From NCBI RefSeq assembly GCF_017837635.1, contig NZ_JAGJRS010000013.1:186001-250000 (forward strand): a stretch of DNA of 64,000 nt, in the 5' to 3' direction. Of this stretch, positions 25,951-34,608 are shown in pieces. Under the pieces are notes generated by a model that made no database searches, was not told where the DNA came from, and saw only the letters and a list, made by a program, of their open reading frames with translations. How positions within the stretch are numbered: the first letter of the stretch is position 1; each line of letters starts with the position of its first letter. Source of the stretch: Frateuria flava. GTDB lineage: Bacteria; Pseudomonadota; Gammaproteobacteria; Xanthomonadales; Rhodanobacteraceae. The position numbers were made by a program, and so were the translations under genes.

Positions 25951-27837
25951 TCAGACCGTGCGCACGCCGTTCCGTCCGAAGCGCAGGTGCCGGCTGGCCT
26001 GCCGCGCCTCTCGCAGTCGGCGCTTGTGCGCACTCAGCAGATCACCGCGTGTGATGATGCCCACCATGCGATGCGGCGCGTCCTTGCTCACCACGATCAG
26101 CCGTCCGACCTGCTCGGCAACCATGTGGTCGGCCGCTTCGCGCAGCGAGTGATCTTCCTTGACCATGATCGGCGGACGCGTGACCAGATCGCCCAGCGCG
26201 AGCGAGTACGACCACTGCGGATCGAGCAGGCTGCGCCGGGTCAGCACGCCCAGCACTTGGTTGTTCTCGTCGACCACCGGGTAACCCTGATGCTGCGACT
26301 CGGACGAACCCTCGTTCAGCCAATGGCGCACCTCGCCCAGGATCTGGGTGGTGCGCAGGGTCACCACGGCGCGCGTGCAGGCATCGCCGGTCGCCACCTG
26401 GTCGAGATAGTCGGCCGCGTATTCGGAAGGCACGCGCACGCCGCGGCGGGCGATTTTCTCGGTCATGATGGTGTTGCGCATCATCAGCGCCGAGATCAGG
26501 TACGCGGCGGTGCAGCCGCCCAGCAGCGGCAGTAGGCCGGCCGGCTGACCCGTGGTCTCGAATGCGAATACCACCGCGGTCAACAGTGCGCGCGAGGCGC
26601 CGGCGAAGATCGCCGCCATGCCCACCAGCGCCGCGATGCGCGGGTCGATGCCGAACTGCGGCAGCAGGGCGGCCAGGCCCAGGCCGATCAGCGCGCCGAG
26701 CGCGCCACCGATGGTGAACAGCGGCGCCAGCGTACCGCCCGAGGTACCGCTGCCCAACGAAATCGACCAGGAAATGAACTTCATCACGCAGAGGAAGAAC
26801 AGCGTGTGCAGGGTGAACTCGCCGCTGACGATGCCTTCGATATTGGTGTAGCCCACGCCCAGGGTCAGCGGCGCGAAATAGCCGACCACGCCCACTGCGA
26901 TGCCGCCGAGCGCCGGCCACCACATCCAGTGGATGGGCAGCTTCTCGAAAGCATCCTCGATGCCGTAGACGATGCGGGTCACGCCGACGCTGATCAGTCC
27001 CAGCACCGCACCGACGCCCACGTAGCAGGCCAGCGCGACGGCACCCGGCTCGGCCAGGGCCGGCATCGCGAAGACCGGCGCGGTTCCCTGGAACGCATAA
27101 CGCACCGAGGTGGCCGCCACGGTAGCCAGCGCGACGGGGATGAGCGAGCGCGGGCGCAGTTCGAACAGCAGCAGTTCCACCGCCAGCACCACCGCCGCCA
27201 CCGGCGAGGCGAATACCGCGGCCATGCCCGCGGCGGCACCGGCCGCCAGCAATACCTTGCGCTCGCCGCCGGTGACCCGCAGGAGCTGCCCGATGAACGA
27301 GCCGAGTGCGCCGCCGGTGGCGATGATCGGGCCCTCGGCGCCGAACGGCCCACCGGTACCGATCGCGATGGCGGAGGACACCGGCTTGAGGAAGGTGATC
27401 CGCGGGGGGATCTTCGATTCGTTGAGGAGCACCTGCTCCATTGCCTCGGGAATGCCGTGACCACGGATGGCGCGCGAACCCCAGCGCGCCATCGCGCCGA
27501 CGATCAGACCGCCGATCACCGGCACCACGATCACCCAGGCGCCCAAGTGGTGGCCAGCCGGGGAAGAGAATTCGGTCGACACGCGGCCATAGAAGGCCAG
27601 GTTGGTGACCAGCCCGATCAGCGAGGTCAGCACCTGCGCGATGAGGGCTGCCGCCAGACCCAGCACCACCGAGACCGCAGTGATCCGCAACACCCGCCGA
27701 TCCACCAGGGTGGAGCGACGGGGCATGCGCGTAGCATCGAGGCTGACCCCCAGCGCGGGAGAGAGGGGCAAGGCGTCCGTGCTGCCTTCCAGGCGCACGC
27801 CCGGCGGGGGCGCCGGCTTCTCGGAGGGGGAAGTCAT
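25951..27837 (-). CDS. ClC-family chloride channel/antiporter with CBS domains
   Basis: 628-residue membrane protein with about ten or more hydrophobic helices (residues 50-450) and two C-terminal CBS domains (about 475-615; VTRPPIMVKEDHSLREAA, RLIVVSKDAPHRMVGIITRG). ClC filter motifs are recognisable but modified: GHGIP (127-His replaces the usual Ser of GSGIP), GAEGP (gating Glu 168 kept) and GTSGGTLAPLF. It probably moves chloride or another anion, possibly with proton coupling. Ion selectivity cannot be read off. CBS domains suggest nucleotide regulation. The first 45 residues are Pro-rich and cytoplasmic. Confidence 0.93.
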   Translation of the reverse strand: MTSPSEKPAPPPGVRLEGSTDALPLSPALGVSLDATRMPRRSTLVDRRVLRITAVSVVLGLAAALIAQVLTSLIGLVTNLAFYGRVSTEFSSPAGHHLGAWVIVVPVIGGLIVGAMARWGSRAIRGHGIPEAMEQVLLNESKIPPRITFLKPVSSAIAIGTGGPFGAEGPIIATGGALGSFIGQLLRVTGGERKVLLAAGAAAGMAAVFASPVAAVVLAVELLLFELRPRSLIPVALATVAATSVRYAFQGTAPVFAMPALAEPGAVALACYVGVGAVLGLISVGVTRIVYGIEDAFEKLPIHWMWWPALGGIAVGVVGYFAPLTLGVGYTNIEGIVSGEFTLHTLFFLCVMKFISWSISLGSGTSGGTLAPLFTIGGALGALIGLGLAALLPQFGIDPRIAALVGMAAIFAGASRALLTAVVFAFETTGQPAGLLPLLGGCTAAYLISALMMRNTIMTEKIARRGVRVPSEYAADYLDQVATGDACTRAVVTLRTTQILGEVRHWLNEGSSESQHQGYPVVDENNQVLGVLTRRSLLDPQWSYSLALGDLVTRPPIMVKEDHSLREAADHMVAEQVGRLIVVSKDAPHRMVGIITRGDLLSAHKRRLREARQASRHLRFGRNGVRTV

Positions 27838-28158
27838 GGAAATACCGCGGGTAAAACGGGGATTTTACGCCTCCAGGTCAAGGAACCGAAGAGCGGCGGG
27901 CTCCCTGGCGCCCGTCCAGCGCCCCGGGGCCTGGCGTTACCGCTCCAGCGAAGGCGCATGTCACCCTGGCGCCATGCCGCACGTTTGATGCGGCGCCGCA
28001 CCGAGGCACTCGACGACTGCCACGGGCGAGCCCCCGTAGGCCTCGGAAAACTTAACGTGACGCTCAGTTTCGGAGCGCGTCTTCGCGAAAAAATCACTAT
28101 TGGAAGGTAGAGTGCGATTGCTCAATCAGTGAGCAGTCCAACAAAAGGGGACATGGCT
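27838..28158. other. 321-bp spacer between clc and the small secreted gene
   Basis: Divergent promoter region. The half near 28060-28140 is AT-richer than the surroundings (runs such as GCGAAAAAATCACTATTGG) and likely contains the promoter of the rightward gene, but no convincing -35/-10 pair could be fixed. The rest is GC-rich without repeats I recognise. Confidence 0.5.
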
Positions 28159-28641
28159 ATGATCAAAATCCTGCCGCGCCGCGCACTTCTCGCGGGCTTG
28201 GTCGTCATGGGCTTTTCTGCCTCTGCCGTGGCGGCTACAGGCACGGGCCTGGGTCAAGCCTGGCCGAATGCACAGGACGTGAGCGCAAGCACGCATTGGC
28301 ATGTGTACACGTTCGCCAACAATGGCGTGCAGTACGTTCAGGTGAACGACCTCTTCGGTAACGTGCGCGTGGCCTTCGCCAATATCAACGGGCAGTTTCT
28401 GGTCTTGCCCATGGGGCGCGATGCGCAGCGACTCTCCACTCCGCAGCAGACGGGCCTGACCAGCAGTACGGCCGTAGCATTGGTTTCGTACGCAGAGACG
28501 GTCTACCAGAGCAGTAGTGTCAAGCTGCAGGCCGTGCCTATGAGCGATGGCACCGTCACGTTCACGGCGGCTCCCGCCAGCCCCACGGCGACAGCTGCCC
28601 CTTGCGATGATCCGGAAGAGTGCAGCAGCCACTCGCCGTAG
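28159..28641 (+). CDS. Small secreted protein of unknown function
   Basis: 160 residues from the ATG at 28159, chosen because AGGGG lies 8 nt upstream and because it begins a clean signal peptide (MIKILPRRALLAGLVVMGFS, cleavage after AVAA). ATG 28153 and GTG 28129 are in-frame alternatives. The mature part has Trp and aromatic-rich beta-like stretches (THWHVYTFANNGVQYVQVND, VRVAFANINGQFLVLPMG) and a short Thr/Ala/Pro linker ending CDDPEECSSHSP with two Cys. I recognise no family. Base composition is less GC-rich than its neighbours. It is monocistronic, with its own terminator. Confidence 0.8.
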   Translation: MIKILPRRALLAGLVVMGFSASAVAATGTGLGQAWPNAQDVSASTHWHVYTFANNGVQYVQVNDLFGNVRVAFANINGQFLVLPMGRDAQRLSTPQQTGLTSSTAVALVSYAETVYQSSSVKLQAVPMSDGTVTFTAAPASPTATAAPCDDPEECSSHSP

Positions 28642-28664
28642 GCATCATCAATGGATGCGAGACG

Positions 28665-28693
28665 AAAAAACCGCCCTTGAGGCGGTTTTTTTT
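28665..28693 (+). terminator. Rho-independent terminator after the secreted orphan gene
   Basis: AAAAAACCGCC-CTTGA-GGCGG followed by eight T. Strong stem and U-tract directly downstream of the stop at 28641. Confidence 0.92.
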
Positions 28694-28927
28694 GTTTCCC
28701 GGCCTGCCAAGGATGGATGACGGCAGGATCAGTGAGCTGCCCGGGACCGCCGGCGTCGTCACGGCCTGGCGCACTCCGCATACGGTGATCACCCCTACTG
28801 TCCTCTTGCGCCCAACAAGCTGCGAACGACGGCGGCGGCTGATCAAGCGCTCGGCGAGCCCTTCAACCCTCGCCCGAACTGGCAAAAGGCATCCTGTCCC
28901 CAGGATTGCCAGAAGGATGCTCGCAGG

Positions 28928-30505
28928 TCAGACGAGTTCCGGATCGAACAGGATCAGGCTGATCCGGCTGCCGGTACCGTGAGCGCGCGCATGCACCTTG
29001 CCTTCGAAGATGCCGGCGCGGTCCTTGAGTGCCCCCAGCCCCATGCCGCTCCCGCCAAGCGCCGACTGGATGTCATCCCAGCGCACGCGCGCCAGCCGCT
29101 CGTAATCGACGTCACTGTCGACGCACAGCACCGCCCAGCGCCGTCCGCCGGACTGGCCACCACGCAGCCGCACGCGAACCTTGCTGACGTTGCGCTTGGC
29201 ACAGGCAAGCGCAATGGCTTCCGACGCCAACCGGTACAGCGCCATGTGGACACTGGTGGAAAGCTGATCGATCTCGCCCTGGATGTCGCACCAGTAAACG
29301 ATGCCGCCTTCGTCGAGCGCACGCGGAATGGAACCCTCGCGCAACGCCGCAGGCAGGCCGCGGTCACGCCAGGACAGTGGATACAGCGAATCGGCAAGGC
29401 GGTAGATCTGGTGCTGTGCGACCGCCGCCTGGCGATAGTAAGTGCGCTCGTCTGTTCCGGGCAGCAGGCAACGCAACCTGCCGAGCAGTTGCGTGTAGGA
29501 GGCCTGGATCGCCCCGCTCATCTGTTCCAGCGCATAGGAGGTCTGCCGCAGCTGCAGTTCACCCAGGTAGACGTTGCGCTGCGCCATCGCCAGAGCCAGA
29601 CGCGAATCCGTGCGTTCCTGCCTCTCACGCTGGTGCAGCACTGCGATCCGCGCGCCAAGCATCAGCATGGTGGTGGAGGTGAAGGCGATGAATGCCTGGG
29701 CCTGCACGGTTTCGTGGTCATGCATCACGGGCATGGTCAGGATCACCGCGATGCTCGCCGCGGTGCCGCCTATCGCGGCCCCGTGCCAGCCGTGGCGCAG
29801 CGCCAGCCAGGCGACCGGCAGGAACATCGCCATCCGGGCGGCCTGGCTTGCATCGCCGGCGACACCCGAGGCGAGCCAAACCAGCAGCGCCAGCGCCGGC
29901 AAGAGCAGAGAGACGGTTTCAAGCACCAGGCGGTTCTCGGACATCGATGCCAGCAGTTGCCTCATCGCCATGCCCATCAACTTCTCTCGTACCGCCAGCA
30001 CCAGCGGCACGACGGTCAGGATGCCGGTATACGAGCCGAGGAAATACCGTCCCGCGGCCGCGCGATAGTCATACGGAGACTGGGCCGTAGCCAGAACCAG
30101 CGCTGTGGTATCGGCGAAGGTCCAGACAAACGAGACCAGCAACGCGCAAAGCAGAAACACGTTCATGCTGGTGATCGAACGCGATGGGAACAGGCGGTGC
30201 TGCTCCCTGCAGAAGCGGACGATCGGCATGGCCAGGCCGATGGGCGGCACCACCATCACAGCCGACCACATCCAGCCGTACTGCTCCATGCAATCGAAGC
30301 TGATGTAGCCCAGCGGCAGCAATTCACCGACCAGCAGGGCCGGCCAGTAGCGGTAAGGCATCAACATGAGCGCGCACAGGCGCAGGCCAGCGAACAGCAC
30401 CCAATGGGAGAACGAAATCTCGCGCAGCAGCGTGTAGCTGACGGCATAGCCGACTGCGACTGCCAGCTGTCGAAGCCAGATGTTGTCCCAGATCCTTGTC
30501 CGCAT
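28928..30505 (-). CDS. MASE1 membrane sensor protein with degenerate histidine-kinase-like C-terminus
   Basis: 525 residues from the ATG at 30505 (GGGGGTAAGGAC upstream); an ATG at 30571 is possible. Residues about 8-300 form a multi-helix MASE1 sensor (RQLAVAVGYAVSYTLLREIS, YFLGSYTGILTVVPLVLAV). A helix region (ERQERTDSRLALAMAQRN) follows, then a HATPase-like domain (HMALYRLASEAIALACAK, SALGGSGMGLGALKDRAGIF). The phosphoacceptor His motif of HisKA_3 (RDLHD type) is not seen. The usual N-box Asn and the G1 DxG motif are altered, so it may be a pseudokinase. No response regulator is adjacent. Confidence 0.82.
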   Translation of the reverse strand: MRTRIWDNIWLRQLAVAVGYAVSYTLLREISFSHWVLFAGLRLCALMLMPYRYWPALLVGELLPLGYISFDCMEQYGWMWSAVMVVPPIGLAMPIVRFCREQHRLFPSRSITSMNVFLLCALLVSFVWTFADTTALVLATAQSPYDYRAAAGRYFLGSYTGILTVVPLVLAVREKLMGMAMRQLLASMSENRLVLETVSLLLPALALLVWLASGVAGDASQAARMAMFLPVAWLALRHGWHGAAIGGTAASIAVILTMPVMHDHETVQAQAFIAFTSTTMLMLGARIAVLHQRERQERTDSRLALAMAQRNVYLGELQLRQTSYALEQMSGAIQASYTQLLGRLRCLLPGTDERTYYRQAAVAQHQIYRLADSLYPLSWRDRGLPAALREGSIPRALDEGGIVYWCDIQGEIDQLSTSVHMALYRLASEAIALACAKRNVSKVRVRLRGGQSGGRRWAVLCVDSDVDYERLARVRWDDIQSALGGSGMGLGALKDRAGIFEGKVHARAHGTGSRISLILFDPELV

Positions 30506-30783
30506 TGTCCTTACCCCCTTGGCATGGATGGCCTGAATCGCCCCAATTCCGCGACCGGTCCACGTCGACATGTTATTCCGCCTATACAACAATTCTTTGC
30601 GTGAAAAACGAGTGAAACCAACAACCTACCGCGGCCGCGCCGACAACGCCCATCCTAGCGCAAGCGGGGCCGATGCAACGTTTGGCGCCGCTGCGCCACT
30701 GTGCCCTATGTCGCAGGATCGGCATGCGGGCACCCGCTGCAGAAAATGGAGACGCCGGTTTTCCGCCACGCCACCACACATGC
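30506..30783. other. Spacer between the MASE1 gene and the tRNA-Gln terminator
   Basis: About 280 bp; with the terminator it makes the 314-bp gap to tRNA-Gln. The MASE1 side carries AT-rich DNA (near 30575-30625) that may hold its promoter. The remainder is featureless to me, with no supported ORF. Confidence 0.5.
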
Positions 30784-30819
30784 AAAAAAGAGGCCCGCCA
30801 ATGGCGGGCCTCTTTTTTT
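30784..30819 (-). terminator. Rho-independent terminator after tRNA-Gln
   Basis: AGAGGCCCGCC-AATG-GGCGGGCCTCT flanked by A and T runs, touching the tRNA 3' end. Works on either strand by sequence, but is placed to end the rplM-rpsI-tRNA direction. Confidence 0.93.
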
Positions 30820-30893
30820 TGGCTGGGAGACTAGGATTCGAACCTAGATAAACGGAGTCAGAGTCCGTTGTCCTACCGTTAGACGATCTCCCA
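30820..30893 (-). tRNA. tRNA-Gln (anticodon CUG)
   Basis: 74 nt including an encoded CCA. Acceptor arms TGGGAGA/TCTCCCA with discriminator G, T-arm TAGGTTCGAATCCTA and anticodon loop CTCTGAC within an ACGGA/TCCGT stem, giving anticodon CTG for CAG codons. It lies 54 bp downstream of rpsI on the same strand. Confidence 0.96.
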
Positions 30894-30901
30894 AAACCCT
30901 T

Positions 30902-30935
30902 GGGAACGATGCGCTCTGACCGGTTGCATCGTCCC
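30902..30935 (-). promoter_or_regulatory. Hairpin between rpsI and tRNA-Gln
   Basis: GGGAACGATGC pairs with GCATCGTCCC across a 13-nt loop, with one bulge. No U-run follows on the rpsI strand, so it could be a processing site or an attenuator rather than a full terminator. Confidence 0.55.
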
Positions 30936-30947
30936 TCGAAGCGGATG

Positions 30948-31340
30948 TTAGCGCTTCGAGAACTGGGTGGCGCGGCGGGCCTTGTGCAGACCGACCTTCT
31001 TGCGCTCGACTTCGCGGGCGTCGCGGGTCACGAAGCCGGCCTTGCGCAGCGGCGACTTCAGGGTTTCATCGTACTCGATCAGCGCGCGGGCAATGCCCAG
31101 GCGGATGGCACCGGCCTGGCCGGTGATGCCGCCGCCGGCGACGGTGACCTTGATGTCGAACTTGTCGGTGCTCTGGGTCAGTTCGAGCGGCTGGCGCACG
31201 ATCATGCGCGAGGTCTCGCGACCGAAGAACTGGTCGAGGGTCTTGCCGTTGACTTCGATCGCGCCGTTGCCCTTGCGCAGGAAGACGCGGGCGGCGGAGG
31301 TCTTGCGGCGGCCGGTGCCGTAATTCTGCTGGATAGCCAT
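30948..31340 (-). CDS. rpsI: 30S ribosomal protein S9
   Basis: 130-residue small-subunit protein, starting [20 protein letters not shown], with [19 protein letters not shown] and the conserved C-terminal tail RKARR-like [11 protein letters not shown] whose final Lys-Arg reaches the P-site tRNA. It follows rplM after 8 bp, the universal bacterial pair. Confidence 0.98.
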   Translation of the reverse strand: MAIQQNYGTGRRKTSAARVFLRKGNGAIEVNGKTLDQFFGRETSRMIVRQPLELTQSTDKFDIKVTVAGGGITGQAGAIRLGIARALIEYDETLKSPLRKAGFVTRDAREVERKKVGLHKARRATQFSKR

Positions 31341-31348
31341 GGGTTTCC

Positions 31349-31777
31349 TTAGATCTCCAGCGCCTGCGGCTGCTGGGCGGTATGCGGATGGTCGGCGCCG
31401 CCGTACACCTTGAGCTTGCGATACATCGCACGGCCCAGCGGGTTCTTCGGCAGCATGCCCTTGACGGCGATCTCGATCACCCGCTCCGGGTGCGTGGCCA
31501 GCATGTCCTTCAGACTCATGGTCTTGAGGTTGCCGACGTAGCCGGTGAAGCGGTGGTACATCTTGTCGTCCAGCTTGGCGCCGGTGACCGCGACCTTGTC
31601 GGCGTTGACCACGACGATGTAGTCGCCGGTGTCGACGTGCGGGGTGAACTCCGGCTTGTGCTTGCCGCGCAGGCGACGGGCGATCTCGGTGGAGAGACGG
31701 CCGAGCGTCTTGCCCGTCGCGTCGACCACGTACCAGTCGCGCTTGACGCTTTCCGGCTTGGCGCTGAACGTTTTCAT
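31349..31777 (-). CDS. rplM: 50S ribosomal protein L13
   Basis: 142 residues: [58 protein letters not shown] and [20 protein letters not shown]. Early large-subunit assembly protein. First gene of the rplM-rpsI operon. A CCGCC-CTCGT-GGCGG hairpin in the leader (31798-31812) could be an L13 autoregulatory element by analogy with E. coli (inference). Confidence 0.98.
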   Translation of the reverse strand: MKTFSAKPESVKRDWYVVDATGKTLGRLSTEIARRLRGKHKPEFTPHVDTGDYIVVVNADKVAVTGAKLDDKMYHRFTGYVGNLKTMSLKDMLATHPERVIEIAVKGMLPKNPLGRAMYRKLKVYGGADHPHTAQQPQALEI

Positions 31778-31841
31778 TTCAAGAATACCTGTCTGCCGCC
31801 ACGAGGGCGGTTAGCGGAATCGGTGGAACAAAGGCGCGAGA

Positions 31842-31870
31842 TGATAACGGAGCTTTCATCCATCGCGCAA
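31842..31870 (-). promoter_or_regulatory. Candidate sigma-70 promoter of rplM-rpsI
   Basis: On the minus strand TTGCGC (31870-31865), 17-nt spacer, TTATCA (31847-31842). Places the start of transcription about 55-60 nt before the rplM ATG. Confidence 0.55.
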
Positions 31871-31908
31871 GCCTGCCGGTCGGCCGACTGTGAGCTGCCA
31901 ATGATAGC

Positions 31909-33117
31909 ATGTCCGCCATGCCCGAGAACAAGTCCGCGCGTATCGCCGCGCTGGCCGACCAGTGCGTGCAGTGCGGCCTGTGCCTGCCGGCGTGCCCGAC
32001 CTATGCGCTGGACGGTAACGAAGCCGAATCGCCGCGCGGGCGCATCGCCATTGCCGCCGCCCTTGCCAACGGGCTGGCGCCGGTTTCGGACGAACTGCGC
32101 GAGCCTCTCGACCACTGCCTTGGCTGCCTGAACTGCGAACGAGTCTGTCCCGCCCACGTGCGCTTCGGCGAGCTGCTGGTGGAAACGCGCGCCCTGCTCG
32201 GGCCCGCACCGGGGCGGCCACGCGTGCTGCTCGCGCTGGCGAAGCGGCCCACGCTCGTGCGATGGACGAGGTTCCCCGGCCTGCGACGCTGGTTTGCGCG
32301 CCTCGCACGCGGGCTGCCAAAGCGCTCGCGCTGGCGTGCGGCCCTGGCCATCGCCTCGCTGCCGCCGGCCGCGCAGCCGCAGCCGCAGCCGCAGACGATC
32401 CCCGCAAGATCACGGCGCACACGGGCGCTGCCCCGGGTGGCGCTTTTTCCCGGATGCGTCGGCAGCGTCGACGACGCATCCGCGCAGCAGGCGGCGGTCA
32501 CCTTGCTCGAGGCTGCCGGCCATCCGGTGACACGCCTGCCGGCCTTCTGCTGTGGCGCGCTCGACGCCCACGGTGGCCACGCGCAGGCGGCCGCGCGCGC
32601 GGCCCGGCGCGTCCGGGAAAGCTGGCGAGCCAGTGGCGCCGCGATCCTGGTGACGGTCACCCCCGGCTGCCTGGGCCAATTGCGGCACGCCCTGCCTGGC
32701 GTGGAGACCGTGGATCCCTACCCCCTGCTCGCGGCACAGGCCGACCGCCTGCACTTCCGCCCGCTCTCCGAACGCGTGGCGCTCCATCTGCCGTGCACGC
32801 AGCAGAATGTGGCGCGCAGCGGCGATGCCTTGCAGGCACTGCTCGCGCGCGTGCCGGAGCTGCAGGTGACGCTACTCCCGCCACGTTGTTGCGGCGCCGC
32901 TGGCAGCCACATGCTTGAATTCCCCGAGCGCGCGGCAGCCCTGCGCGCTCCCACGCTCGAGGCCATCGCAACGCTGGCGCCGCAGGCGCTGCTGTCGTCC
33001 AATATCGGTTGCCGCGTGCACCTGGCCGCGGGCTTGGCCGGGCAGGAGATCGCTGTACCAACCCTGCATCCGCTGGTACTGCTGGCACGGCAACTTATCC
33101 CGGGACATCCGTCATGA
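31909..33117 (+). CDS. (Fe-S)-binding oxidoreductase subunit, GlcF-like
   Basis: 402-residue protein with two 4Fe-4S ferredoxin motifs ([12 protein letters not shown] and [12 protein letters not shown], each followed by the distal Cys-Pro) and two cysteine-rich CCG domains ([26 protein letters not shown]). This is the architecture of glycolate/lactate oxidase iron-sulfur subunits such as GlcF and related electron carriers. No flavoprotein partner (GlcD) is adjacent, so its substrate is unknown. The start could be 31909 or 31918. Its stop overlaps coq7 (ATGA), so it may be co-transcribed with ubiquinone synthesis. Confidence 0.85.
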   Translation: MSAMPENKSARIAALADQCVQCGLCLPACPTYALDGNEAESPRGRIAIAAALANGLAPVSDELREPLDHCLGCLNCERVCPAHVRFGELLVETRALLGPAPGRPRVLLALAKRPTLVRWTRFPGLRRWFARLARGLPKRSRWRAALAIASLPPAAQPQPQPQTIPARSRRTRALPRVALFPGCVGSVDDASAQQAAVTLLEAAGHPVTRLPAFCCGALDAHGGHAQAAARAARRVRESWRASGAAILVTVTPGCLGQLRHALPGVETVDPYPLLAAQADRLHFRPLSERVALHLPCTQQNVARSGDALQALLARVPELQVTLLPPRCCGAAGSHMLEFPERAAALRAPTLEAIATLAPQALLSSNIGCRVHLAAGLAGQEIAVPTLHPLVLLARQLIPGHPS

Positions 33118-33755
33118 ACGTTCGCACGCTTTCTCCACTCGACCGCCTGCTGGCAGGCATCGAGCGCGCCCTGGAAACCGTCGCCGGTGCGCCGGAAGCC
33201 GCGCGCCCCTCCCCCGCCACATCGCTGGACGACGCGCCGCTCGACGACGCCGAGCGCCGCCACGCCGCCGGGCTGATGCGCATCAACCACACCGGCGAGG
33301 TCTGCGCGCAGGCGCTGTACGACGGCCAGGCCGCGCTCGCGCGCGACGAGGAGACGCGCCAGCACCTGCAGCACGCCGCCGACGAGGAGACCGACCACCT
33401 TGCCTGGTGCGCACAGCGGCTGCGCGAACTGGACAGCCGGCCGAGCCTGCTCAACCCGTTGTGGTACGCCGGCAGCTACGCCATCGGCGCCGCCGCCGCG
33501 CTGGTCGGCGACAAGGTCAGCCTGGGCTTCGTGGTGGAAACCGAGCGGCAGGTGGAAGCCCACCTGGAAGATCACCTGCAACGCCTGCCGCGGCAGGACG
33601 AGCGCTCGCGCGCTGTGCTCGCACAGATGCAGGCCGACGAAGTACGCCATGGCGACAACGCCAAGGCGCGCGGCGGCATCGATCTGCCCTTCCCGATTCC
33701 GGGACTCATGCACCTGAGCTCGCTGGTGATGAAGGGCATTGCCTACCGCATCTGA
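33114..33755 (+). CDS. coq7: Demethoxyubiquinone monooxygenase Coq7
   Basis: Di-iron enzyme that hydroxylates 2-octaprenyl-3-methyl-6-methoxy-benzoquinol in ubiquinone synthesis, the alternative to UbiF. The 213-residue protein has the carboxylate ligands in [37 protein letters not shown] and [11 protein letters not shown], matching the E/ExxH pattern. ATG 33114 overlaps the upstream stop. Confidence 0.95.
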   Translation: MNVRTLSPLDRLLAGIERALETVAGAPEAARPSPATSLDDAPLDDAERRHAAGLMRINHTGEVCAQALYDGQAALARDEETRQHLQHAADEETDHLAWCAQRLRELDSRPSLLNPLWYAGSYAIGAAAALVGDKVSLGFVVETERQVEAHLEDHLQRLPRQDERSRAVLAQMQADEVRHGDNAKARGGIDLPFPIPGLMHLSSLVMKGIAYRI

Positions 33756-33763
33756 TGCCGACC

Positions 33764-33849
33764 GGCTCGTGCAGGCTCGCTTGCGGGCGATGCTTTCGCT
33801 TGACGGCGGATAACCAAGGCGCCACCCGCAAGCGCGCTCCTGCCAAGGC
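33764..33849. repeat. Family B-like inverted repeat
   Basis: GCTCGCTTGCGGGCGATGC and the inverted CGCCACCCGCAAGCGCGCTC, between convergent coq7 and the extensin-like gene. Degenerate relative of the GTAGGAGCGCAC family. Confidence 0.6.
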
Positions 33850-33855
33850 GGCAAG

Positions 33856-34545
33856 TCAGCGGCAGTAGCCCCAGCCTTGCGCTTCCACGTGGAAGTGACT
33901 GCGGTGCTCGCGGTTGTAGTCCGGCCCCAGCACAAGGCCGGCCACCTCGCAGGCGCGGTTGTGCACGAGATGCAGGAAGGCGCCCGCCCTGCCCCGTGCA
34001 TCCCAGTCGCCGGCGATATCGAGCCGATGGCCGTCCGCCAGCACAAAGCCGGTCAGATCGATCGCGGCCGCCCGCGCGTGGCGGCTGAGCGGGGCGCTGG
34101 CACGGCCGTAGATGTTGCGGCACGCGTAGCTGCCGACGTGGTCGGCCTGGCGCACCGCTGTGCCATAGAGCTGCCTGGCGGCGGGCTGCAACACCTGGCG
34201 ATCGAGCAGCACCAGGGTTGCCGCCAGCGGGCAGGAAACGATCGCCGGTCGCTCGATCGCCGCCGCGCCGGTACCGCGCAGGCGAACCGCATCGATCCAG
34301 CCGCAGGCGCCCGGGCCGTCGCGGTCGGGCAAGGGTGTAAAGCGCGCGCCCGCCTGCGCCAACGCCGCCCTGCACGCGCGCGGCTCGCGTCCCAGCCGGT
34401 CCAGCTTGTAACGGAAGAACAGGTCCGGCGGCGCACGCAGGTCCAGCGGCGCCCACGGGTTGTAGCGATCCGGCGGACGCCAGCCACGCGACCACACCAG
34501 CGCCAGCAGGGCGAGCAGCAGCAGGAACAGCAGGAAGGCGCGCAT
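33856..34545 (-). CDS. Extensin-like C-terminal domain protein
   Basis: 229 residues with an N-terminal hydrophobic anchor or signal (MRAFLLFLLLLALLALVW) and an Extensin-like_C domain: SYACRNIYGRASAPLSRHAR, AIDLTGFVLADGHRLDIAGD, FLHLVHNRACEVAGLVLGPD and HRSHFHVEAQG. The His/Asp pattern (SRHARAAAIDLTG, HSHFHVE) resembles D,D-carboxypeptidase-like M15 folds, so a cell-envelope hydrolase is plausible, but function is not established. Start ATG 34545 chosen because 34578 adds unrelated residues. Confidence 0.85.
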   Translation of the reverse strand: MRAFLLFLLLLALLALVWSRGWRPPDRYNPWAPLDLRAPPDLFFRYKLDRLGREPRACRAALAQAGARFTPLPDRDGPGACGWIDAVRLRGTGAAAIERPAIVSCPLAATLVLLDRQVLQPAARQLYGTAVRQADHVGSYACRNIYGRASAPLSRHARAAAIDLTGFVLADGHRLDIAGDWDARGRAGAFLHLVHNRACEVAGLVLGPDYNREHRSHFHVEAQGWGYCR

Positions 34546-34581
34546 GGACCAGGCATGGGCATCGCCCTGTGCGCACAATGA

Positions 34582-34607
34582 AAAACCCCGCCTCGCGGCG
34601 GGGTTTC
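34582..34607 (-). terminator. Rho-independent terminator of speD
   Basis: AAACCCCGCC-GCGA-GGCGGGGTTTTT on the minus strand, two bases after the speD stop. Confidence 0.92.
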
Positions 34608-34608
34608 G

